Shown: one piece after another, positions 54,448 to 64,000 of the stretch | Layout of the letters: each line of letters opens with the position of its first letter | How positions within the stretch are numbered: the stretch's first letter is position 1 | Assembly: GCA_021396245.1 (NCBI GenBank) | Contig: WNYE01000005.1 | Coordinates: 434,001-498,000, forward strand | Origin: Sporothrix humicola | Taxonomy: Eukaryota; Ascomycota; Sordariomycetes; Ophiostomatales; Ophiostomataceae | Length of the DNA stretch: 64,000 bases | Direction: 5' to 3' | Made by a program: the position numbers and the translations under genes | Notes under the pieces: model-generated | Seen by the model: the letters and a program-made list of their open reading frames with translations, nothing else | Databases searched by the model: none | What the model was told of the DNA's origin: nothing

Positions 54448-57400
54448 GGCGATGTCGGAGGGAAGGTGTAGACGTTACGCGCACGCGAGGGGAAGGAAGT
54501 ATGCGGGATGCGACGCGTCAATTGCGAGGCAAGTACGTCGGAAGTGCAGAAGAGAAGCAGCTGCAGTCGAGGTCAGAGCCGGCCGGAGTCGTCAAGCGGG
54601 GAAAGTGCGACCGCAGGGTTGCACACACAGCCAGGGGGTGTTGTGAGGACGAGGCTTGAGGAAGGAGCGACGTTGTGAGGGTGAGGCGGCAGAAAAAAGT
54701 GGTGAGCCCAATTTGGCGAGGAAGGTACGAATTGGCTGGCACTTCACTACACCGCGATCGATCTGTCGCAAAGTCGGCTTCTACAGACAAAACGGCGCGA
54801 TATTGTTGGCTCGTTTGCGATTTGCGACAGTCAAGATACCCCCTACAAGCGCTTTTAGGGTCCAAATCGCAGTTTGCGCCGGCGTTCAGCCACTGCGTTT
54901 ACAGGCCTCCGGCTCGATTTTTAGTGAGGTTGTGAGGTTGGGCAAAATGGGCAAAAGAACCTAAGTCGGTGAAATACCGAGTAGAAAATCGACGAGCCAA
55001 AAAGGGGAAATTGGAAACTGGGTCTTGGCGAGCTGAAAACCATATGTGTGGCTGGAAAAACGATGGTTTCTCCTTGTGCAGGAAAAGCGTCTAAAAGCGT
55101 ATAAAAAGGAAAGAGATCAAGAAAAACTAGCTCGCGCCGACCCAATTCCAATTGTGCCCCGGGGCGCCGAAAACAGAAGGATCGGCGGTGCGGCACATCC
55201 AGCCCTCTGGCGCACTTGCCGCGGAGGAGACAGCCTTGAAGACCACCAACAACAGCCAGGCTGCACCAATACACAGCAGCGTACTCCGTACAGAGTTCTT
55301 TGTACTTGCCTCAAGTACGGTTCGGTGCATCGATGGATTGAGTGCCCAAAAGCGCACAAACGGCGTTCTCGTGATACGTCAGTGGCTTCATTGGACGCCA
55401 TGGCGGTCCCACGACGGCGGTGTGGGAGAGTTTGTGGGAAAGATGGAAGGACAAAAAGACCAGAAAAAGAAAACGAGGACGGAAGTGAACGAAAAGGACA
55501 AGAAAAGAACAGCCTCGACGGATGATATCCAATCGATATTCAAATGTTTGTACTCTCCGAGCACAACAGGTTCGATGGTTGCACACGGCAGGCGTTTTTA
55601 TCGTCGAGCCTGTTTGTCCAGTCAATATTCGAGATTGATGTTTGGTGAAGAGCTCCAAAGACTGGTTCAACACGGAACGGGTATATGCATCAAGAATGCC
55701 TTGAACGGCCTGCTTCTTCACTTGAAGGACGCCAAACATTGGATAGAATCCCGGGATCCTTCTCGAAGGGGCGCACAATAATATGCGGACGGGAAGAAAA
55801 GGGAGAAGGAAGAGAAAAGGAAGAAAAGAAGGACGGAAAGAAGGTGAATGGAACGGAAGAAGAAATGAAAAGAAGAAAAGAACGACAGGAAGAACAACGC
55901 AAGCCGAAGCGAGAGATGGCAATATGCCGGCAGCCGCAACCAAGACTTGTCGAAAGCCGGCCAGCGGGCCGAAATGGTTACACTGGAACGACAATCGACA
56001 ATGTTCCGTTGAAATACGCCGTATTGTGGCTGCGAGTCACGACATGCCGAGGCTTGCTTCCTTGTTGATTCTCAGAACAGACTTCTAATCGATAGAAACC
56101 AAAGCACCGGTCACTTCGGAGGTTTACGCCAGAGATGAGGCTTGATATGAGACTTGGACAGTGCGTTGAGGACGATAACTCCTGCTCCTGCTCTGTCTCC
56201 GTGTTAACGAATAAATGAGCATCGTGATGCCCGGCCCCATCGACCACGCGGACAGACCGAAACGGCAAAGGTGAGAAGTGAAAAGAGGCAAGGTGAAGTT
56301 CAGTTGATGGAGACTTTCTTTCCAAAGCGTTTTCTAGAAGGGCAAGGCGTCCCATTGCTCGGGCCATGGCCAAGATGATATTGGTAGCCTTTTTTGGAGA
56401 GGACCCCTTTTAGGCCTTTTTGGTATTGATTGTCAAATTTCGTTTTGTTCATTTCGTTTATCTGCCCTCTGTGCGAAGCACTCAGTGGGCTCGGCTCGTG
56501 ATACGGTGATGATGTGCACCACAGTTTGTTTGTCGTGGGCAGTTGCAAAGTGGTCTTTGCTCACGATGGCCATTGCCACCATGTGAGATACCTTGCCTCG
56601 TGGTCATGGGCTCCAGGGTTTGTGACAAGAGCCACAGTGGGCAGTGGCAGTGTTCTGTTTCTCTCTGAAATTTGTTCGAAATTTGTTCGAATAGCGGATG
56701 CAACCTGGACAATATCAGAGCATGAATGTTGATAGTGGACAAAAGGTGCGCAGTGGCCGGCGTGAGGCTCGTGAACACGGAGGATTTTGGTCTGTTCTTC
56801 ATTCGAATCATTCCAGAACTCTTCTCCAACATGCTCATCAGCAGACTACAGGAGGTTTCCTTGCATTTCCCTGCATTTCCCTTGCAGTTCCCTTGCAGTT
56901 CCTGCACTGCAAGGAGATGACCAGGAAATGGGAATGCAGGCAACGCGGGTTTGCAGGATATGCACAGACCAGAAGATGCACAGGCCAGGCACAATTTTGA
57001 TTCTGATTCACTAACTGTTCTGAGGTTCTCTCCTTCACAGCGCGACTTGCACTTGTAGAGTCGTATGTACCTGTCCGATACGACGTCGCCGTGCCAAAAC
57101 AGAAAAGGAGCACCGAAAGAGCATAAGACTGCCCCCCTTTTCTTCTTCTCCGTTTCCTGCGTCCTGGGATTTTTCCTGCTGCAATCTGAGTGCAATCTGA
57201 CAATTGGAGGAACTAGAGAGGGGCGAAGAACAGACGATGCGACTATGATTATTTACCTTGCCACATTTGTCTCGTCTTTTGATTTTGTCGTCCACGTTTT
57301 CATGTCTTGTCTTGTTCCAATGTTGTTCCATTGTCTCCGACTAGGGCCTTCGCCTCATATTCCTTTGGCCCCCTATCCTCTGTGAACCTTGCTCTGATCG

Positions 57401-58517
57401 TATCTTACTTTTGCTGTTGGCCTTTTGTATTGTATTTTTTTATGGTTTTTGACAAGGGTCCGAGGAAACGTGATGCACTTGTTCGTCATTCCAGAAGGGG
57501 GTAAGGGTCGATGGAGTTTATTGTTTAATGCCCACAGTTTTGCAGGGGTCTTGTGTGAGGAAAGACGTTGTTTTCTTTCTTCTCTCTTTTTTTTTCTCAG
57601 GCCAAGATGCACTCCACCCAAAGCGTGAGTTATGAAAAGAAAGAACCCCTTTTCCTTTCGTAGTTGAAAAATAAGCTGGTGGGCTTTTATTCAGTGTCAT
57701 TTTGGCTTCTTTTCCACTCTCGCGGCGTCTCCACCGAACTAAATTTCAATAAGGAAACTAGACCAACAGAGGCAACAACTTCAGAGACTTGTTGTTTCGT
57801 TGCAAGACAAAAAATACGGAGGTGCAGTAGTCTTCTCTCAAGTAAGATACACAATAGAAAGCCACAGGCCCTCTGAGGAAATGGTGGAAGTGTCGAAGAA
57901 AGCACCGAGGAGTTGACATTGACACTTGCCAACAAACCACCCTACGCCGGCACAGCCCGGCCGTTCGCCGTTGTTGTCTATTTAGGGGCAAACTCTGTCA
58001 CCAACAACTTATGAAAAACCCATGCCATGCCATGCCTTTCAAGGAGCACACTATGCCAAAAGCTGAACAATGAATGGACGGCAAGTGCCTGTGAGAAAGA
58101 GAGGGCACTGGAAAGGTGAAGAGTAAAAACGAAGAAGAAAACGACTTTGTCCACGGAGTGGATTCGCTAGCCACATGGCCATGGCCGGGGTTCTCTTTTT
58201 TTCGTGAGATTAGAGGCGTCCCCTCCCCTTCCTTTTGGAGACTACCCTCTCGTCCCCTTTCCCTCCAGAGCAAGATGCATTTCGCTTTTTGGGTTGGGTC
58301 CCGCCGGTATCCGCAATGTGCCGACATTGGCATTGCCTTCTTGGGTTGCCTTTTGGGTTGCAGGCAGCTAGTTTGTGTGGGAAGCCGAGAAGCCCACTGG
58401 GTCACTTTGCCTGGGCACTTGCTGGGTTTTTTTGGGGGGTAAACACCTCACATTGCAAAGAGAGGGATTTCGATTTCAGGTCCCTGTGCATCTTGTATCT
58501 CGTCATTTGATCATCTC

Positions 58518-58581
58518 GTCATCTCGTTGTTCCCTCTTTTTTGGCAGGCGTCATCTCGTTGTTCCCTCTTTTTTGGCAGGC
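58518..58581. repeat. Perfect tandem duplication, 2 x 32 bp
   Basis: Two identical 32-bp units, GTCATCTCGTTGTTCC..., at 58518-58549 and 58550-58581, in non-coding DNA. A partial ATCTCGTCATCTCG lies just upstream, suggesting slippage. Confidence 0.95.
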
Positions 58582-59060
58582 CCGGGGGAAGGCGATCACG
58601 TCGGGATCAGCATGAACATGTCCGTTCGTGGAAGCCAAATATGAGAAGAGATGGAAAATATGAGAAAACGGCCTGCAATCGAAGATACTCTCAGATACTC
58701 TCAAGGTTCACTGTTGCTTCGCATCACCCGCAGAAAGGAATCCCAACAAAGTGGGTTTCTGCAAAGAGCCGAACCAGTAAACTGAGGAATAAGGCGCCCC
58801 AATACGCCCTTCAACGCCCAGGACGATTGTATGTAAATGATACGACTCAAGAAAACTCTTGACCTGCAAGGAGGCTCCGTCAGAGAATTCACAACTCAGA
58901 ACTCTGGGCTGGAACTGAATGCACATCTGCACCAATATGCAGAATAGGGCCCGCATGGCGGCTAAAACAGGCTGTTTCAAGCATGATGGTGTGGTGGTGG
59001 TAGAGGCGGATTCTGCGGCAGAGAAGGATGAGGGAGCGCTGTCAGTAGGAGAAACAGAAA

Positions 59061-59086
59061 GGAGAAACAGGAGAAACAGGAGAAAC
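59061..59086. repeat. GGAGAAACA tandem repeat
   Basis: Three 9-bp units (the last one base short), plus one separate copy at 59048-59056. Non-coding. Confidence 0.85.
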
Positions 59087-62000
59087 TCTGTGCGATATGC
59101 AGTAGCGTGTGGAGGAACCTCCCGAGTACCGAAGGGACAAATCGTAGGCCGTAAGGATAAATGGAGAATGGGAAAAGAGAGAAAGAAAAGAGAGATACCA
59201 AGAGAAAGCATTAAAGTTTTCTTGGAAAGGGACTCTTGAAAACAGCCACCGGGAAAATCAAAAGAATGATATTCAGGGAAATTCAGGGAAATTCACAAAG
59301 GCTCAAGGGAAGAGACGAAAAAGAGACGACCGCGACCGGCAGCCGTCCCAGGATGCACCCCCAGCCCGGTTGGCAATGATGCAAAGGGCACAAAAAAACT
59401 AAAAGTGACCAGGACGGGACGAGACGAGACGGATGGCGAAGAAGAAAGTGAGGTGAGAATGAGAAATAACGGGCAAAGCGAAATGGGCAAGGTGTAGGAT
59501 TCCAGTAACAAAGGTGAGCCAAGAGCCTCGTTCGTTCGATATTCGATTCGCCCGGTTCGTGAGCATCGAGAACTGGACTTATTTTTATCTTTGTCTCGCT
59601 TCGATGATTGCTGACTTGTATAACAGTATTCTATCGTTGGATTTATTGTCCTTCGTACGGAGCATTTGAATTGGCGCAATACCGTTTCTCGCTCGCTCTC
59701 GACTGTTGAACGGAATTTTGGCTGTCACCTCAAACATTGTTTCTGCCGTCTGCCATCCATCCCACTTGCCTGCAGCAATGGTGAGATATCGTATCTTACT
59801 TTTGCCTTCTTGGGCCCGCCTGTGCGTCGGATGCCATCCTTCTGTTTCTTCTGTGCACTGTTTCTTGTTCTCTCGGTTTCTAGGCTGGGTTTGCCCTCCT
59901 TCCACCCACCCCCTGCCTCTGTCTCACAATATTGCCGAGAGAACAGGAGCCAGAACAAGTCAACAAACGGCCAGCGCGAGACATGCAGACCCAAAATGGG
60001 CAGCGATGTTAACATGAAGACAGGGTGGTGGAAAAGAGGCAAAGAACAGAAAAAAAAGAAGAGGCAAGGAAGAGGCAAGGAAGGAAAAGAAGAAAGAACA
60101 AAAGAAACTAGAGGGCACTGAGAGCACGCACGGCAGTGGAGCCTTGTCTTGAATGTCTTGGATGTCTCTCTTGACAGGCTCGACAAGCGACAAGCGAGAA
60201 GAGGAAAAGAAGAAAATGCGAGACAAGCATGGAGACGGCGGACCCCTATTGTGGGTTCGTGAGTCTCTTGTTGGTGGTTTTGTGTGTAATTTGTGCCTTT
60301 TTTTCCTGCTGTTCAGCTGTCGAGTTGTCCAGCTTTCAGCGGTGGCAAGCATCTCCAGTTTGCCATCGACGGCAGATTGTTAGCGGATGCAGCGCTGTTC
60401 TGCTTCTCAGCCTTTTCAGTTCACCGCTGACGGTTGCATCTCGCCTCTGGTTTGTCGCCTTGCCTATTTTGTCGTTTTCAATGTCGATACCTCGCCGAAC
60501 TGTTTTGTCGTCCGTATGGCCCCTCTCCGTCTCTCTGTTCCCCTCAATATTTCCCCTCCTATTCCCCTTCCCATATTCCCATTCCCATTATCCGTTCGCC
60601 GTATCTTTTGTTTCGATCGACACTCGCCCGCCGCCTTTTTCTTGGCTCTCTGTGCGGCATGATGAGCGGCCGGGCGGCTTGTGCGCACTCAAAAACGCAA
60701 AAATAGCTGGAAAACAAGGGGCGGGAGAATATGGGTACGGGACAGCTGGGACTAGGACTAGGAAAAGACGAGACGGAAACCACAAGATAATAGGATACAT
60801 ACCATAATACCCCAAATGGCGATTGGAAGACGTGCCGCCCTCTCAGGCACAAATATCGTTTTGCCGTCGGGTACGACGCACACTTCCCCACAGGTCGACC
60901 AGAAAAGGCTGTGAGAAAGGCGCCATTGCGGTAAGAACCAACCGTCAGATGTTCGTCAACTGTTGTCCTTTGGCTGTTGTGCGTGCCTGTAGAGCAGTTT
61001 GTGTGTATCTTTTGTGCCTGTGTTGTGTCCTGTTGTTCCTGTTGGTCTTTCTCGATTGGTGTGTGGTCTTGGGGCCGATCAAGGTCAGAGCGTAGGCGCA
61101 CCCTGCGCAAGTCGCGCCGCCTCCTGTCGCTCTTTCTGGCTGTTTTATCTATTCTCTTTCCTATTTTGCCTTTTTGCTGCTGGCTGTTATGATCTGTTGG
61201 CCGCTTGGTCGCTGCTTCCTGTCGTTCGTCATATCGTGTTGCACAAGCCCATTGTTCTTTCCCAGCAATGCCCATCTTCTCTGCCCGTATTTCCAGATAC
61301 ATTCAATTTAATTCTCCTTCGATCCTGCCCTTTTTGCCCTTCTGGCCTTCTGCCTTCTTGGCCAGTCCTCATCGTTCCTTCCTTTTCCTGTCACCCACGG
61401 CCCAAAAGTACATGCATGCCTGTGTGACGCTTCACGGCCTGCCACACTCTTGACTTTCCCCATCGATTGCCGGCTGGGGGCCTGGCTTTTCGTGACTCTG
61501 GGTTCTGGGGAGCGTCTTGCATCTTGGATCCTCAGTATGGCTCCAACGACTCCCTGTTCCCTTTCGTTTCGTCTAGTATCTAGCCTATGTATGCATTGTT
61601 CTGCCTCTCATATCTGTTTCCTCGCTGGACCTGGCCGCATCTCTAAAATAGCGGACCCTAGCAAGTTACGGACCAGGGGGCTCCACTTGCTCCTGTCGGC
61701 CCTGGCTAAGTATCTCGCGCTAGATCCTTGCTCCAAGACTGGAAAGAGCCAATCGCCCATCGGCCCGCTCAACTGAGGAAAGAGCAACGGATAGCATCGC
61801 AGACGATTGTCAATCAATTGAACTACTGAATAATAATGCCAGTCGACCTGCAACAGTAGGCGAGACCACTGCATCTCTACATCTACTCGCCACTCTCGTC
61901 TCCTCTTTTCAGTTGTGAAGCATCCCAGCATCGAATGTATCCAGGTATTTTTTGCCCCGTATTATGAGCTCGACAGAACGGCAAGCACCTCGTAGTCACT

Positions 62001-63504
62001 AGCGCACCCGGCCCCTTTTGCACCTTCCTCTCGCTCATCTCCCTTCTTTCCTCCCAAAGCTTTAGCGTAGTCGGGGTCCCATAGCATTGCGTTGCTGCCC
62101 TGACTCGCCTTGTCGAGCCTTCCGCCGCCCCCTGAAGCGGCCCCCGAAATCTGTTGTAGGGTCACCTCGCCCCTTTCTGCTTTCTACCGGATAGCCCGTC
62201 AGGTCGTTCCTTCCCCCATTTCAATACCCATTTTTTTAGAATTGCCCATTTTCTTCGTTTGTCGGCCTGGACACCACCCCATTGAGCACATCCTCCCCGT
62301 CGCGCCTGCCCTGTTGGCTGCTACACTACAGGTACCCATAAGTCAGCTTCCCTGTCACTCATCTTTTCCCGCCACCACCCAATAATCTCCTTTCCCTCGC
62401 TCTTGCCCACCCCTGTCTCCTCTTTTTCCCTCCGCCGTCCAGTCTACCCCTTCACCTTTCTCCATTCTTTTCCTCTTCCATCCTCTGTTTCCTTCCCTCT
62501 GCACTGCTCTTTCCCTCTGGAGTCGTCTCACCTCGCATTCTCGCCCTTCACCACACAACTAACAACCCCAGCACGTATTACCCTCCCTGGCTCTTTCCCC
62601 CCAACCTCTTTTCGTCACTAGTCGCATTTCCTCTCTCCTCTCCTCCTTTCCACTCTCGCTCTCTCTCCTTTCGGACCATTTCCTTATTTTATTTCCTTTA
62701 GCTTATTTTGGGTCCTCTCTTTCTCGCCCACTCGGTTTTTGCTCCTCCTATCCTTTTCCTCCCCCCTTTTTCCTGATCTCGCCGATTTCGAACCCTTTCA
62801 ACATCGCGACATCTCGACCGTTTTTTTTTCCTTTTGCATCTGCGCATCTCGTCACTGTCGAACACATCCCTCTCATTGAGGTATTCTTTTGCTGGACAAT
62901 ACATCGACACACGGCCTAATCAACGGGTAAGTTTTGTTTTGGATGCGTTCTGCTCTCATTTCCTCCCTTATTCGCCTCTCGCACTCTCTTTCCGGCTCAA
63001 CGATTTCGACGCGATCAACACATCGAAAAACGCATCGACGACAAGCAATCACTGCCTCGGACGCTCTACATTATATCGCATCCCTTTCTACTCTCTCCGG
63101 ATCGAGCTTTCCATAATTGAATTGAAGCAAGCAAGAACACGACAACGACAACAACCAACTGGCGCTCTCCCCCTATTGTCGAATCTACTATTGTTTTCTT
63201 TGTCCTCGCCAATTGCTCTCTCCGCCAAACGATGCCCGCACACAATCGCCACCCCTATTCCCCATTCTAGCCACCCAGATTTCCACCCTGCGTACCCGAA
63301 CTGAACTGAACCACCGCAACAACACAAAACGATACAAACAAACAATCGGGTTTCCCCAGAAAATGCTAACCACGCTTCAATTGAACAGAATTGCGACTGC
63401 GACCCCGTAATCACGAACAAACGGCCGATTGATCAAATCTTTTCTTCGCCCCCTTTAACGAATCTTTTTTTACGAGCTTTCGTGCGAGACACCAAACAGC
63501 CAAA

Positions 63505-64000
63505 ATGGGTTGCGGAATGAGCGTGGAGGAGAAGGAGGGCAAGGCCCGGAACGAGGAGATCGAGAACCAGCTGAAGCGCGACAGAATGCAGCAGCGCAAC
63601 GAGATCAAGATGCTGCTTCTGGGTATGTTGATGCACATCCCCTGATTCAATCCAAGCAAAGGAAACGCGAAACGGGGAGAACGAAATCTAACAAATGTAT
63701 ACAGGTGCTGGTGAATCTGGAAAGTCCACCATTCTGAAGCAGATGAAACTGATTCACGAGGGCGGCTACTCACGCGACGAGCGCGAGTCGTTCAAGGAAA
63801 TCATCTACAGCAACACCGTCCAGTCCATGCGCGTCATCCTCGAGGCCATGGAGTCGCTCGAGCTGCCGCTTGAGGACCAGCGCATGGAGTACCACGTCCA
63901 GACCATCTTCATGCAGCCCGCCCAGATCGAGGGCGAGGTTCTGCCGCCTGAGGTCGGCAACGCCATCGAGGCTCTGTGGAAGGACCGTGGTGTCCAGGAG
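63505..64000 (+). CDS. gna-1: Heterotrimeric G protein alpha subunit, group I (5' part)
   Basis: The start of a Gi-like G-alpha, which couples cell-surface receptors to adenylate cyclase and other effectors at the plasma membrane. Only the first 138 codons are inside the window. Exon 1 is 63505-63622 and exon 2 starts at 63705 (GTATGT..TACAG, phase 1), continuing off the right edge. The MGCGMS start supplies Gly2 for N-myristoylation and Cys3 for palmitoylation. The P-loop GAGESGKS is intact, followed by KQMKLIHEGGYSRDERESF. The sequence resembles Neurospora GNA-1, Aspergillus FadA and Cryphonectria CPG-1. The switch regions and C-terminus (pertussis-toxin Cys) are outside the window. The intron inside the P-loop codon is at a typical G-alpha position. 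Confidence 0.96.

Larger units (their letters stand above)
54448..63504. other. 9 kb gene-free region upstream of G-alpha
   Basis: No coding gene is supported. Many overlapping low-complexity frames occur (for example 60559-61302 minus, 55311-55994 minus) but lack any recognised family or codon bias. The segment 54448-54900 is the Smr promoter. From about 60150 to 63500 the plus strand becomes increasingly pyrimidine-rich, ending in a likely long G-alpha leader with a GTAAGT at 62927 that may begin a 5' UTR intron. TACTCCGTA lies at 55282-55290 and TACGGAGCA at 59656-59664. Confidence 0.45.

Noticed and set aside
60559..61302. 247-codon minus-strand frame
   Set aside because: No recognisable family, mixed low-complexity composition, and opposite to the pyrimidine-rich strand leading to G-alpha.
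1..64000. tRNA, rRNA, CRISPR arrays or intact transposable elements
   Set aside because: No convincing tRNA T-loop or cloverleaf, no regular spaced repeats, no transposase or reverse transcriptase motifs and no long terminal repeats were seen by eye. CRISPR is not expected in a fungus.

Overview
This window is nuclear DNA from a filamentous ascomycete. The supporting signs are short GT-AG introns of about 50-100 bp with CTAAC/CTGAC branch sites, Kozak-like starts, and a Zn2Cys6/fungal-MHR transcription factor. The protein set (NUO29.9, EED, a fungal PAS protein, a group I G-alpha starting MGCGMS) points to Sordariomycetes. The genus cannot be fixed from sequence alone. Coding regions are GC-rich with C/G-ending codons. 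Intergenic DNA is richer in A+T, with long pyrimidine-rich leaders.

Layout. 0-11.4 kb is metabolic/accessory: the 3' end of a short-chain dehydrogenase, a 4-coumarate-CoA-ligase-like acyl-CoA synthetase with a peroxisomal C-terminus (AKL), a 12-TM MFS drug transporter with a long Ser/Arg-rich N-terminal tail, and a secreted six-exon GH28 pectinase. 15.5-28.5 kb holds a Zn2Cys6 regulator with a 33-Gln tract, a FHIT-type dinucleoside polyphosphate hydrolase, a Ran-binding FG-repeat protein (Yrb2/Nup50-like), a five-TM Yip1-family Golgi protein and a two-part PAS protein. After an 8.5 kb stretch without a supported gene, 36.9-54.4 kb is dense housekeeping and chromatin DNA: the PRC2 subunit EED (nine exons), a probable Pol I factor Rrn11, complex I NUO29.9, Sas10/Utp3, 3-ketodihydrosphingosine reductase, Urb2/Npa2, the MICOS subunit Mic10 and a DUF1771-Smr protein. 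A further 9 kb gene-poor stretch leads to the 5' end of a Gi-like G-alpha gene cut by the window end.

How the genes relate. These are mostly independent housekeeping and regulatory loci, not one pathway. Three nucleolar genes (Rrn11, Sas10, Urb2) lie within 12.2 kb on the same strand, mixed with two mitochondrial inner-membrane genes. The long gene-free stretches lie upstream of regulators (the Zn2Cys6 factor, PAS protein/EED, G-alpha), which suggests large promoters or long leaders.

I found no convincing undescribed multi-gene system. The best leads are a dispersed TACGGAGTA intergenic motif, an altered GH28 active-site signature, an in-frame 21-nt micro-exon in EED, a possible mitochondrial isoform of the HIT hydrolase, and an inverted GATA pair upstream of Sas10. 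Exon models were made by eye from splice signals and reading-frame continuity, and all need transcript support.
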